A stretch of 64,000 nt of DNA, taken from the NCBI GenBank assembly GCA_013115135.1, contig JABANP010000067.1, forward strand, positions 111,041-175,040, read 5' to 3'. Every line of letters begins with the position of its first letter. The stretch's first letter is position 1. Source of the stretch: Perkinsus olseni. Taxonomy: Eukaryota; Perkinsozoa; Perkinsida; Perkinsidae. Both the position numbers and the translations under genes were made by a program. Below, piece after piece: positions 1 through 11,377 of this stretch. The notes under the pieces were generated by a model, which was not told the origin of the DNA, made no database searches, and saw only the letters and a list, made by a program, of their open reading frames with translations.

Positions 1-36
1 CCAATTTCGATATATCTGTGTAAAAGCATCTAGTCC

Positions 37-1058
37 TCAGCCCGTCGTCGCCTTCGGTTTGAGGATGAAACTCTCAGGCAAGTCGCGATCCCATTTTTCG
101 AGCTCATAGCGACCAATCGTTCTCCTCACGTGGTGATCATTGCAGAGATTCTGTGAGTAATCCTCACCGACCGGTGAAAGAAGCTCGAACTCTTCCTTCG
201 GAACTTTTCTTCGTGGGATCATCTTCTTCTGCGCAGCGCGCATTTTTTCCCTCAAGAAATCTGCCGTGCTCTCTCTTTTCTTCGACGGACTTTTTCAAGT
301 ATCAAGTAGGTGGGTTGATTCTCAGTAGGTAACCCTATCTGCGGTATGACGGAGATTATACCGTCACAGAGAGGGTAAAACATGGCCATACGAAAATCAT
401 CGTTGACCTCTGAGACACGGAGATTTGCCTTCATCAAGGTACCCTGGTCAAATTCCAACGCGAGACTTTTTCTTAATCCGTTGCCGACATATGTCCCGTC
501 CAACCCTGCCAAGTCAGGGGAGGGTTCAAGCGCGAGGAAACCGTCATTGCACAACTCCTCTAATTCCTCCCGAATATTCTCCGGCGCTTCCATGTACCCG
601 CCGCTGCCAATGGAGTTGGCAGATACCCATTTCCAGATAGTCCCAAAACACTGACCGCGTCCATTGATGTCCGCCAGATACTCGGAAGTCTCACCCTTTT
701 CTAGGCGAAAAATTCTTGTCATACCAACAGACTCGTTATTATCCGCTCGGGCGTTGTGCAACGCGTAGATGCCGGCGTGTAGATCTGCTTTCTTTTTGCA
801 CTTGCGGTCAAGGCTCTTCACACTGTCCGGGAATACTTTCACCGTCTCTGTGAGCCCGAGGTCCATGGACGCTTTTATGCTCTTGATGGGAACGGTACAG
901 CGCGGCAAGAGAATATACTCCACTTTACCATCGCGCAATTGACCATGCAACAGTTCTTGTTGTCTGAACTCTTGAGCCTTGGTGAGGTATACCAGTAGAC
1001 AACTGACCAGACCAATACGCCAGAATGTATTGTTGAGGAGGGGAGACGAGAGAAGCAT
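37..1058 (-). pseudogene. Secreted-family paralogue A, broken by one frame change
   Basis: The body reads from the family-type Met at 1058 (MLLSSPLLNNTFW) to a stop near 252. The family's C-terminal block (HHVRRT, then KWDRDLPESFILK) continues in another frame from about 255 to 37. The frame also stays open upstream to an ATG at 1256, but that extension is not shared by the paralogues, so I prefer 1058. The leader is a short hydrophobic segment followed by KAQEF, consistent with a signal peptide. The break lies between about 300 and 255 and is +2/-1, the only host break here that is not +1. The function is unknown and I recognise no domain. It may be a pseudogene, or a functional gene carrying a sequence error. 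Confidence 0.6.
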
Positions 1059-1735
1059 TGAGGGAAGCGTCCCAAGCTGAACAGTGATTCGACGAATCAG
1101 ATTCGCTCTATTTTCTGATTTCGCGGAGATTGGAACTGGTCTCCCGAATCCCTGCGCTAGTCCATCCGAGAGCAGGGCAGAAACTAGACAGAATATGAAC
1201 ACGCCTGAGATAAATATCCCTGAGCGAATTACCCTTCTAATTTCAGTTCGGTTCATCGTGATAAGATGAATCGTCGTCGTCGATGATCGTACAAACGGAC
1301 CGTTTGAAACGGTCGTGCAACCGACTCATCGATCTAGTATGCCGATCGATGACAGACTAGACGGAATCTCCTCTACCTGCTCCCACTTGCTTCGCTCTTT
1401 TATCATCCAAGGTCAACCTCGTTAACCCTCCTGAACCGATGCATTTTCAACACCATTTCACTTCGTTGTGTGAACAACGTGACATCCCAACATGCCAAGG
1501 CGTTGCGAAGGCTTCATGCACAATACCTCGAGGCGCGTCCACACTCACGAGTGTATGATAGTCATAGCGGCTGATAGGTAGAGAGGCGAAGAATTACCGA
1601 CTATCGAGGTAGCTGTTTGTCTCCGTTGAAATCTTCTCGACATTTTCAACCGCCTGCTAACTTCGACTGCGGTTGAATCTTACCCTTCGCCGCTTCGTTT
1701 TTTCTTCTATCCGAAATTTACAGCCAAGCTTTGAG

Positions 1736-2718
1736 TTAAAATTTTGCTTTGAGGGTAAATTTATTAGACAAATGACGATCCCACTTATACAGATCATCAC
1801 GCTGAAGTTTCCTATTGAAGTGGCCAGCATGGCAGAGTGGACTCCCATGATCATCGCTGGTAAGGGGAAGGAGCTCCGAGGTCGCGGCTGTTCTTCGTCC
1901 CCTTATCCACGAAAGAAAACTGCGGCGCTGCTGCGGGCTCTCTCTCCCGTACTTCTTCAATATCAAATAGGTCGCCGCACTCTCAGAAGGCAAACTTGTT
2001 TCTAGAATGACAGATATTATCCCGTCGCAGAGGGGATAATACGTTGCTGTTCGCCGCTCTTTGCCGACCTCCCCAACGGTAAGATGGGCGTCTCTCACGA
2101 AGCCCCCGTCGAATTCCAACGATAGATGTCTGCCAGCGCCGGAACCGGTATAGTTGCCATTCAGAATCCGACAGGTCCGGGGAGGGTTTGAGTGCTTGCA
2201 GACCTTTTATGCACAAACAGGCTAGCCTCCTTCCGGATGTCCTCCGGTGCTTCCACGTAAGCGCCTTCTCCCTCAATGACATTGTAAGGCTTCCACAACC
2301 GCACGTCATCAAAGCATTTTTCACTTCGGTTAACCCCGGCCAGATACTCTTGAGTAACACCGCCCTCGATGCGGAGTATTCTTGCCTCGTTCACTAGCCC
2401 GTCGTCGTCGTCGCACCGAGCGTTGTGCAATACATACTCGCAAACGTGTAAGTCCGTCTCGCTGTGGTTGCGGCCTCTGGTATGATTGAAGAACAATTGG
2501 ATTCTCGTTGTCAGACCATGCTCCATGGAATCGGTGAGGGTGCGAATGGGCATCAAAACACTCGGGAAGAAAATATACTCCACTTCACCATCGCGCAGTT
2601 GTCCATACAACAGTTCTTGTTGTCTGAACTCCTGAGCCTTGGCGAGGTATACCAGAAGACAACTGACCAGGCCAATACACCAGAATGTATTGTTGAGGGG
2701 AGAAGACGAACGGGCCAT
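1736..2718 (-). pseudogene. Secreted-family paralogue B, two frame breaks
   Basis: The leader and first half read from MARSSSPLNNTFW at 2718. The family motif (G-L-x-A-L-x-P-S-P-D-L-S) then continues one base out of frame near 2204. The next block (G-N-Y-T-G-S-G and YYPLCDGIISVI) is a further base out near 2161, and the gene ends at the stop near 1736 after KWDRHLSNKF. Both changes are +1, meaning one extra base each. All family landmarks survive in order, so the copy is recent or carries errors. No function can be assigned. Confidence 0.65.
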
Positions 2719-3390
2719 TGAAGGAAGCGTTCAGAACTGAATGATGAGGTTCGAATGGTCTCTGTAGGAACCACGGTCTGCTGAAAAATCAAGTCGAATC
2801 TAGACAGGCTGTCTGAGAAAGCAACTTCAAAATATCAATTACAATAGAGGAATCTTTACGAGGTTCGATTTGACCTCGTCGATGGATCCTAAGCTGTGAA
2901 GACAGTGACTCTCTGATAGTCTACATTGTAGACTACCTTCACAGCTTGAGCTAAGCCTTCTCCACCCTGGACGGACGCCGGTAGTGATGCACCAGCGTCT
3001 TCCAGTGACCTCTCCGAGCTTTCCTGTGCTTCAGTCCAACTGTATATTCGATGAACGATCTGGCAAGACTTTTGGACCCCAAGATTTTCCGAATTTTTTC
3101 TCACTCTCCCAGGCTCTCCCTCCGATTGATGAACGTCAAGTCACCGTCGTGTGAGCATAACGTAACATGGGTAACACATGGCCTGCAAGAATAGACTGGT
3201 TCGGAACATCCGGAGTAAGCTTTGCAGCCACGTACCAATACCTCTACCGATACACGATGATGTAAGAACAAAAATAAGTTGATAAACGATATAGAGTGAC
3301 TCAGAATTGTTTTTCGTCTTTCCCATCAAACACAGCGTTTTTGGTTCAAAACCATTCACCGCCGAACTATCGAGCCTCACTCTACCACAT

Positions 3391-4360
3391 CTAGGCCTTT
3401 CTCTTCAGGATAAATTTTTCAGGCAAATTGCGATCCCACTGAGCCATCTGACTTCGACGAAGTTTTCTCCTAACGTGTTCAGGTTTGCAGAGATAGTTTG
3501 AACCTTCGTCACCAACGAGTGGTTGAGCCTCATCTTCTTCTCCTCGTCTTTTTCGCAGAGATATCAAATTTTTGCGCTGCCTCGCACTTTCTCTGGACCT
3601 CTTAAGTATCAGGTAGGCGGGAGTTTCTTCAGACTTCAAGCCCGGCTCTGGTGAAACGAGTGATAGAATCCCGTCACATACAGGATAATACATAGCCATC
3701 CGTGTTTTCTCGCTGATCTCTCCGAACACTAAGGTATGCGTCTTTTAACGTACCGTTGTTGAAATCGAAGTAAAGGCCTTTCCCTGGCCCATCACCAGTG
3801 TAGATGCCGTCCAACGTCGACACATCAGGGGAAGGTTCCAGCGCGACGAATCCGGTGTGGCATAGTTCAGCCAATTCGTTGTCGATCTGTCCCGATGCGT
3901 CCACGTACTCACCACCGTCTTCAGAAGACTTCCACTTCCAAATACGGTCGAAGCAATTGCCGTCTCCAGCGACGCTGGCAAGGTACTCCACGGTTATCCC
4001 ACCCTCCACGCGGAGAATTCTAGGCATCTTCACCGGCGTGTTATCATCAAACAGAGCATTGTGCGTTACGTAGTCGCAGGTTTCTAGATGGGTCGTCCCT
4101 GGAGTGCCGGTGCGACTGGACACCTTGTGGGGGAACAGTTGAAAGGTGGTTGATATCCCGGCCTCATTCGAAGTCTTAGGGCTGTTGATGGGTGTCCGGG
4201 GCCTTGGTAATACAATATATTCCACTTCACCATCGCGCAGTTGCCCATACAGCAGTTCTTGTTGTCTGAACTCTTGAGCCTTGGTGAGGTATACCAGTAG
4301 ACAACTGACCAGGCCAATACACCAGAATGTATTGTTGAGGAGGGAAGACGAGAGAGCCAT
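3391..4360 (-). pseudogene. Secreted-family paralogue C, one frame break
   Basis: The gene starts at MALSSSLLNNTFW (4360), has the conserved leader, and reads to about 3724. There one extra base separates the L-S-V motif from G-E-I-S-E-K-T-R and MAMYYPVCDG, which continue to 3391 in the +1 frame. The C-terminus has the family's HVRRKLRR and QWDRNLPEKFILK. An intron is unlikely because the two halves abut at the position where the other copies are continuous (LxVxEV). Probably a secreted protein of about 320 residues if the frame were continuous. Confidence 0.65.
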
Positions 4361-5106
4361 TGATGAGAGCGTTCAAGGCTGAAACGTAACCTTTTCTACT
4401 GCGATACCTGAGTTGGGTGACCGAAAACCCCTGATACAGAGTTTTATTGGTAAATCGCAGCGACTACCACCTTTTTGATGCGGGTCCAGGTGGATGAGGG
4501 AATGGGCCGGAAGGAAGCCACACACAGGCTGAAGTCACTCCTGTTACAGGAGTCCTGTATTCTATCGACCATTCATGTGATCTTGGGATCTCCAACTGCT
4601 CTGCTGCTCATGATCATAATGACTTGACCTTCGTTACACTCTCTAGACAGGAGAACACTAGTCATTAGTGCAGTGTCATTAGTGTCTACATCATTAATGG
4701 CTGGGTGACAAAGTTGATGACATACCGAGTGCGATCTCATGCAGAAAAGTTGGTCCCATCATTCGGGTCCCGAATTTCGGGATAGACTCAAGCGGAGTCA
4801 TCGACCATAAGAAAAGCACAGCCCTTAGGCATGACTTCTGTGCGAACTCGAGTAAGGAAAACGTTCCGACCGTAGATAAATTAACAAACACTACAGTATT
4901 ATCATTTGGGCACAACATAACATGAGTGGCACACGAAATACAAAAATAAGTTGATCCAGAGCACCATGAGCATCCTCTCCATTTTCATCAACATATCTAC
5001 CTATACACCATGTTGTCGAATAAACAGCGAACTGATAAATGATTTCGGGACGCGGAGAGGAGGGCAAGATGGCGGGCATGGTTTTCGGTTTTGCACGCCT
5101 CACTGC

Positions 5107-6153
5107 TCACGCGTCGGACTCAGAGACGTCATCGTCGGACGCGTAGGGTAGGGGTTGAGTGGTGATACCGAAATCTTCGGGCAAGTCGAGATCCCACTGG
5201 TCGAGAAGATCCTCGCGATTAATCCTTCTCCTCACGTGATCAGCACGGCAGAGGTCGTATGAGACATCGTCCGTAACGAGCGGGCCGAGTTCGATATCAG
5301 TCAACCTCTTACGACCTCTCCTCCATGGTGGAATAGTGAAAAGATTCTTAGCTCGATCAGTCCAGGGTGTCTCATTCCCTTCTTGGGACTTTTTGAGAAT
5401 CACGTAAGAAGAGGTTTGTTCGGAAGCCAGATTGATAGCTGGAATGACGATGGAGATGACTCCGTCACATAGCGGGTAATGGGTAGCAACGCGGTATTCC
5501 TTGTCAACCTCCGAGACGGTAAGACTGGCGTCCTTCACCTTGCCCTTGGAAAATTTGAATTTAACCCTTCTTCCTTGCCTGTTACCCCTGTAGATTCCGT
5601 CCAGCACAGAAAAGTCAGAAAAAGGGTAAAGCGCGAAAAAGCCGTCCTTGCAGATCTCGTCCAGTTCGCCCACGATATCCTCCGAGGGGTCCCCAGTTTC
5701 AAAAAGAGTCGAATCTCTCACGAAGCGGACATTGTCAAAACACTTGCCATCCCCGACAACGTCGGCGATGTATTCTGAGGTCTCACCATCCTCACCCACA
5801 CGGAGTATTCTGCATTTGCTGACAGGATCGTCGGTGGCCCACCAAGTGTTGTGAGGAATCATGTCCATCGTGTACAAGTCAGCCTTCTTGTTAGACTTGC
5901 GACTTTTAGTTTTGTCACCGAAGCCTTTATACCTCTCGAACGAACTCATACCGATTTCCAGGGATGTGTTGAGCTCGCTAACAGCTACCGTGTCTCGCGG
6001 CAAGAAAATGAACTCCACTTTCTTATTGAAGAGTTTCCCATACAGTAGTTCTTGTTGTCTGAACTCTTGAGCCTTGGTTAGGTATACCAGTGAACAACTC
6101 ACCAGGCCAATACGCCAGAATGTATTGTTGGGGAGGGAAGACGAGCGGGCCAT
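5107..6153 (-). CDS. Secreted-family paralogue D, intact
   Basis: This is the only unbroken member, 348 residues from MARSSSLPNNTFW at 6153. An in-frame ATG at 6195 would add 14 residues, but the paralogues start at the internal Met. The first ~30 residues form a hydrophobic leader (IGLVSCSLVYLTKAQ) typical of a signal peptide. The body is polar and mixed, with no further membrane segment. Landmarks run in order: IPHNTWW, ILRVGEDGETSEYIADV, the LDGIYRGNRQG motif, YPLCDGVISIVIP, HVRRRINRE, QWDLDLPEDF and an acidic tail. I do not recognise the family. The conserved leader and fast-changing body are what one sees in secreted or surface families of parasites, but that role is inference. Confidence 0.8.
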   Translation of the reverse strand: MARSSSLPNNTFWRIGLVSCSLVYLTKAQEFRQQELLYGKLFNKKVEFIFLPRDTVAVSELNTSLEIGMSSFERYKGFGDKTKSRKSNKKADLYTMDMIPHNTWWATDDPVSKCRILRVGEDGETSEYIADVVGDGKCFDNVRFVRDSTLFETGDPSEDIVGELDEICKDGFFALYPFSDFSVLDGIYRGNRQGRRVKFKFSKGKVKDASLTVSEVDKEYRVATHYPLCDGVISIVIPAINLASEQTSSYVILKKSQEGNETPWTDRAKNLFTIPPWRRGRKRLTDIELGPLVTDDVSYDLCRADHVRRRINREDLLDQWDLDLPEDFGITTQPLPYASDDDVSESDA

Positions 6154-6195
6154 TGAAGGATGCGTTCTAGCCTGAGGCGAGTATGTCGGCATCAC

Positions 6196-7051
6196 AAACG
6201 AGATACGCTCGGATACCTTCTTCGCTCGGACGGGCAGCTAAAAAAACCGTTGAAAGTGATCACACGAGTGAAGAGCTTCCGGATCGCTGAACGTTCTCAG
6301 TGAAACCTCGAATATTGGAGGGGAAATATTAGGCGCCCGATTCAACTCCAGCTCAGTCAGCGCGCCCAAGCGATCGATCGCAGCTGGGAACACGAGACGG
6401 TCTGTCTCAGACGGGGACGGCGCCCGTGATTCGGGTCTCCTGGGTCTCTGGTTGGCAGTTTTCCACCCGACGGTCAGGTCGACTCACCAACTTCCATCGT
6501 GGAGGCCCTTCACGGGCAGGTTTCCAAACCAAATCGGGGCTGAGCGGAAGAGCTGCTTGGAGGTCGTTTCGCCTTATAACTCTGACTGCAGGCTTCAAGG
6601 ATCTACAGAACTTTGGAGTCGGATTTTCCATGGTATTGAGCCTCCCTGGCCCGATTTCCATCGACAAACCCCTCATTAGTCGGCGACGAAATGCCCTCGA
6701 ATTCACTCACACCGGAGTGGAACACCCGTTAATAGCATTTGAGCCCGGCCCCTTGGCTCCCCTCGTGAGACAACATGTAACTCTACTCCACTGTCATCGT
6801 GTACAGAACGTGGCATGATTAACAATCAATTTACATCTGAAGAAGTCAGCTCGGGAGCCGCGAAGATCTTCGCAGAAACCCCCTGCGTCTATATATATTG
6901 ATGAATGCTCCAGTACATGATAATAATTAGCTGGCTGATGACGAGTAAAGGTTAAGCAGGACGACAGCTGCTGACTACTCTTCTTGCTTCATCATTTGCA
7001 ACTCTTTCCACTCATATATATGACGAGCAACTTAGTGGTGACCCAACTTAC
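6196..7051. other. Intergenic spacer in the secreted-gene array, no gene seen
   Basis: Open frames up to 130 codons exist around 6426-6818, but composition and lack of any family motif argue against coding. The part near 6770-6840 loosely recalls the 3' flanks of the neighbouring paralogues. Confidence 0.5.
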
Positions 7052-8006
7052 TTAGGCTTTCATGTCGAGTACGAACTTCTCCGGCAAGTCCCGATCCCAC
7101 TTATTGAGCTCGTCGCGCTCGAGCTTTCTTCTGACGTGCTGAGGACCGCAGAGGTCGTTCGAGTGACCGATCTGCGGACGGACTGGAACGTCCTCTCCGC
7201 GCCTTCTCCTCGAAGAAGTCGAGCCTAAACTTTGCTGTCTCCTTCCTCCGAGTCTTTTCAATAGCAAATAGGTAGCCACCTTTTCAGAGGGCAGCTCAGC
7301 TACAGGCGTTATGAGGGATATCATTCCGTCACAAAGGGGATAGTACATCGCCATCCGGCTCTTCACGTCGACCGCCCTGACACGGAGATCCGCGTCTTCC
7401 AAAGTACCCCCTTCGAAAACCAGCGACAGACTCTTCCCGAGTCCGCTCCCTCTGTACGTGCCACCCAGCTGCGACAAGTTCGAGGAGGGTTGGAGCGCAA
7501 CGAAGCCTCGGTTGCATAGGGTAGTTAGTTCTTGCCTAATACCTTCAGGGGCGTCCACGTATTCACCAGTCTGGTCGCGCTCCCAGATATTAGCGAAACA
7601 TTTCCCGTCGTGAACAACGTCCGCGAAGTATTCTGCGGTTACGCCATCCTGCAGGCGAAGCGCTCTGGCCACTTTCACTTCTCTGTTACTGCACCGCAGA
7701 GCTTTATGGGTCACGAAATCACAGACTTGTAAGTCGGTCGTCAGGGGAGGGTTGAGTAGATTTGCAACTCTCCCGCGAAACTGTTTGGATATTTGTACTC
7801 ATTCCTGACCTACGTACATACTCAGGGGTATACATAGATACCGGAGTAGATCGGAAAAAGATGTATTCCACTTTACCGCTACGTAGTTGTCCATACAACA
7901 GTTCTTGTTGTCTGAACTCTTGAGCCTTGGTGAGGTATACCAGTAGACAACTGACCAGGCCATAACACCAAAACGTATTGTTGAGGAGGGAAAACGAGAA
8001 GGTCAT
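7052..8006 (-). pseudogene. Secreted-family paralogue E, one frame break
   Basis: The leader reads from MTFSFSLLNNTFW (8006) to about 7745. The family block T-D-L-Q-V-C-D-F-V-T-H then resumes one base out of frame and stays open to 7052 through LGGTYRGSG, RMAMYYPLCDG, HVRRKLERDELNKW and DRDLPEKFVL. The single +1 break near 7740-7747 is the only defect. Length and motif order match the intact copy at 5107-6153. Confidence 0.65.
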
Positions 8007-8039
8007 TGGAAGAAGTTTTCGAAACTGAGTTTAGCAGGA

Positions 8040-9551
8040 ATTCTATAATTTACTAGTTTCAACAATAACTTAATACACCAAGATATAGCAAGCCTCCAGA
8101 GCAAGCTAAACGTCTAGCTTAAGAACAGATATTTTGTTCGCAGACGTCTCTGGAAAACGCGCGCACTATGACACTCGTGGGTTATGCAAGTATATATCCG
8201 AGTACGTCTCACCGTGCATCATACATGGTAAAAGAAGCCAGAAGCTATGAGGGAGTCTCTCCAGTCTACTCCGGAAAAAAGTGGATGCTCGAATCTCCAT
8301 ATGCCGGAATAGCGCGCCAAAATGATCGATGAAAATGCTCAGTTCGAGGCTAACACTACGCGCAGCATCGTATCCGCTTCTGTTTCCGATACCCTACACT
8401 GATCCTTGATAGTGATGGCTGCTGGCATCAGCCTGCTGCGAATACTGGATCATGGCGCACTCGTAGCTGTGCATATATCTCCAATCAAAGACGGATGATG
8501 CGTGCTACTACTACACCATTTCCACACCAAGTTGATTTGATGATACCCTGCACGAAACCTGTGTAGTGTAGAGTGGTGCAAACATTGGTCCGTGGCGCGC
8601 TCGTGTCCTGATACGCTTTGTAGTCTGTCTTCGCCTATCCGTCACAGTGGACAGCGGCGGCGGATGGCTGTCCAAATCTGGGCCATTGGACAGTCCAATG
8701 GCCCAGATTTGATCGGCAGGGCGGGACAAGTCGAGTTGAGTCAACTCGTCACCTCAGTTGACGAGATTTGGGCGGGAAGCTGCGATCGGGCCTAGGTTTC
8801 CATTTGGTGTAGAAGCACGTCAGACGGATGATGCGTGCGAGCACTTGTACTCTCGCTTCTTAAATATGAAAGACATGCCAGTGGGAGCCCACTACACCCA
8901 GTAGATTCGAGTTTCCAACCTGCAATCTGTATGATATCGAGGGCTAACTTTGTGTTGGCTGAAGATTGTCAGTGTTGCCATCCTTGTTGATCACTCGGTC
9001 GGGCTGTGCTTAACCGGTCTCGCTTAGAATCAAAGAGCTCTGGGTTTCTACTAATTTCGTTATCCTTCTAGCATTTGAGGATAGATGCCTTGCGATAGTT
9101 TACTGTTGGTGGCTCATCAACGGTAAGCGTGCTGGCTCCATTGAATTGAGTCGGTCCCCCGCCCGAAAGACTGACAGATCATCTGTCACAGATGATGAGC
9201 GTGTCGGTGTCGTCTAGGAGTAGCTCGCGAAGTGGGACCTACACCGGCGGTGTAACACCGCTCACTGTTGCTGAAAACCCAGGCCTTCTGCACAACTTGC
9301 GCAGCACAAGTCATCATCATAATCAAGATGTAGCTTATGATTAAGAAATAAGTTTCCAGGGAAAAGTTATTTCTGTTGCACGGTGCTACTTGTAGCGGTA
9401 GAGAGTCAGCGCCGCTGACAGTCAGCGGTACGCTGGCACGAGGCTCGCAGAACCTTTTTTCGGGTTATGAGGGTGGGTCGTGTCACGCAGCAGGATCTGG
9501 ACTTGGAATTCTAATGAGCGATCATTGTAGGGAATCTCATATTCCTCCACT
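8040..9551. other. Intergenic region without a recognised gene
   Basis: No convincing coding frame. It contains the perfect palindrome at 8673-8711 and the smaller one at 8732-8748, and marks the switch from the minus-strand secreted array to plus-strand housekeeping genes. Confidence 0.5.
8673..8711. repeat. 39-bp perfect palindrome, 1-nt loop
   Basis: The left arm caaatctgggccattggac (8673-8691) and its exact reverse complement (8693-8711) are separated by one base. A second palindrome with 8-bp arms around one base follows at 8732-8748, and its sequence is partly repeated at 8754-8766. Confidence 0.95.
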
Positions 9552-11259
9552 ATGCAATCATACTCGTCGTATTCAACGCCAAGGTCTTCGAGTATAACGC
9601 CACCATACTCAGCAGCAGCTCCCCCTAGTCACAGAAGCAGTACCGCTAGTTGGGCCACACCCAGGACTTTCGATTCCACTAAGGTGGTTGGTATTCAGAG
9701 CTCCACCCTTGCACTTGGCGTGTGCTCAGATATCCATATCATCGCCGTCTCAAGATTACGCGTTTGCCGCTGCGTGCGATGCCGTGGCATCAGCGATGTT
9801 ACATGAACAACACAGTTTTGGTAGCGGAGGAAACAAAGATATGCGGTTATTGCCGATCCCAAAAGGGAACTCCCGTCCAGGACAGAGAATAATCACTACC
9901 AAAAGAGGTTTTTTCGGCAGCGAGAAACGGTGAGTGGTTACCGGTTACGATGCTTCTGGTGAAGGAAACGAGCACCGGTCGGGAGCCCGGTACGCTACCT
10001 CAACAATTTCTTATCTGAGCGGTAGTCGGTTAAAACCACTATCGTGTAGAATTGGCGTGATGGCCGGCGGCGCCCTCTGCGCTGAGAGACGTGGCGATTG
10101 TACCATGTACAGCACGATGTATCATAGAGAAAACTCCGGTGTTTGAGCGACAATGAGTCGGCGATGAAGTTTTTTTTCATTACAACTTCCTTTTACGTCG
10201 TGCTGCACACGGTATTCTTTCCCACGTTTCTCAGCACGAACGGCGCCGGTTGTGAAATTACTTGATAATTCGTGTATTGGCGCGCTCAGCTTTCGTTGTT
10301 TCTTAGGCAGACACGCTCTGGTCGAGGAGTATCTGTCGTCCGGTTGTTTCGACGCCAACACGCCCGATGAAGTACATCGCAATACATTGTTGATAGTGGC
10401 TTGTCAGAACGGATCCAAGAAGATAGCGAAACTCGCCATCAAGTATGGCGCATCCATCGACGCGAAAAACGTAAGTACCATCATCGAACGCCTGAGGGAA
10501 GCTACTCGACGAACTGTCTGATTGCACTGCCTATCAACGCTACTAAGAGTCCCTAACTAAGCACACCGACTGCCGATGTATGTAGTGTGCGACGCACGCT
10601 GTGCGTTAGTGGGTAGACTCTCAGTGGGTAATCCCTCCTAACGTCGTAATCGGCGTTGGACTATAAACTCACACACACCATCATTGTGTGGTTACGAGTT
10701 CACAGTCCATGGCGGAACCGGCTCAGTGCTACATCTGTGAAGGGACCGGCTGATTGAGAACACACGGGTTTTGCCATCCGGAACCCGACGATATTTTATC
10801 TGTGGCCACTTAGCTCAACTCCAGCGCAGCTATCTATCAGAGCAAGATAGGTTCCGCGATATAAACATTACTCTTCCACCGCCGATATGCTCAGCGGCGC
10901 GCAATGCAACGATATCGGATGTTCTCCACCTAGCAATACAAATTCTTGCCGACAGCCTTCATGGTGTAACAGCGATTTTCCCGCTTCTCGCTAGGCCACA
11001 TGCATTTACCGCGCATCTCCTTAGTCATCGTTGTAAACACTAGCCTTCGTGAGAGTAACTCTAACGTGAAGGGCTTGCCTCGAAAGCAGGGAAGGGTTAG
11101 TTATCACTACGGTTCAGGTACACGGCAACACCGGTCTACACTACCTCTACAGCTACGGTTACTATGACGTTGCTGAGTACTTGATAAAGAAGGGGTGCTG
11201 ATGTTGGTATAGTGAACAACGAAGGCAAAACGTGTGCTCAGATGAAGAAGACTGCATGA
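9552..11259 (+). CDS. Ankyrin-repeat protein, four exons
   Basis: Exons fit at 9552-9684, 9730-9929, 10290-10470 and 11118-11259; all junctions are GT-AG and the phases agree. The N-terminus is Ser/Pro/Thr-rich (MQSYSSYSTPRSSS). Exon 2 is polar. Exons 3 and 4 carry at least two ankyrin repeats, recognisable by HRNTLLIVACQNGSKKIAKL, then GASIDAKN, then GNTGLHYLYSYGYYDVAEYL and ADVGIVNNEGKTC. Total length is about 220 residues, so it is a small scaffold or interaction protein; no partner can be inferred. Exon 4 has one extra base near 11194 (after IKKG), after which the repeat continues to a stop at 11257-11259. Intron 2 (9930-10289) contains the foldback element at 10068-10248. The choice of ATG is tentative. 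Confidence 0.72.
10068..10248. mobile_element. Foldback (MITE-like) repeat in ankyrin intron 2
   Basis: A ~54-bp arm beginning GGCGCC (10068-10121, containing ctgagagacgtgg and cagcacgatgta) recurs as an imperfect inverted copy at 10195-10248, with about 73 bp between. Single arms of the same family lie near 29695-29760, 53545-53615 and 61084-61160, three of them also inside host introns. No ORF, so it would be non-autonomous. Confidence 0.7.
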
Positions 11260-11377
11260 GTATCATTGATGGCTAACTTACTAAATTATCATGACCTTGA
11301 GTTGTTGTTTCCATAGTTAGCCCGGCTCAACTATGCTGGTTCCTAGTCCCGTGTGTGTGAGTTTATAGCCCAACGTC
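10652..11377. repeat. Inverted repeat pair flanking the last ankyrin exon
   Basis: 10652-10678 (…actataaactcacacacac) is matched in inverted orientation by 11351-11377 with two mismatches in about 27 bp. The pair brackets exon 4 of the ankyrin gene. Related GTGTGTGTGAGTT sequence recurs near 11597. Confidence 0.6.

Larger units (their letters stand above)
37..8006 (-). repeat. Tandem array of five paralogous secreted-protein genes
   Basis: Five genes in the same orientation start near 8006, 6153, 4360, 2718 and 1058 and are separated by about 0.6-1.1 kb. All share a start of the form M-x-x-S-x-x-L-N-N-T-F-W and a leader ending in VYLTKAQEFRQQELLYGQL, which is almost identical at the DNA level (compare 919-1050, 2620-2720, 4250-4360, 6045-6153 and 7895-8006). 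The bodies align only at scattered motifs (PSPDLS, MAMYYPLCDG, HVRRK, KWDRDLPE). Some downstream flanks are also related: about 3150-3290 resembles about 4905-5040 (shared stretches such as AAAAATAAGTTGAT). This indicates duplication of gene plus 3' flank. Confidence 0.9.

Noticed and set aside
1058..1256. Upstream ATG at 1256 as start of paralogue A
   Set aside because: The extra 66 residues are absent from the other four copies, all of which start at the M-x-x-S-x-x-L-N-N-T motif.
6426..6818. 130-codon ORF in the secreted-gene array
   Set aside because: No family motif, no leader, overlaps frames on the other strand; most likely chance.
9685..9729. +1 frameshift in the ankyrin gene N-terminus
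   Set aside because: A 45-nt GT-AG intron explains the frame change with correct phase, so it was not counted among the frame breaks.
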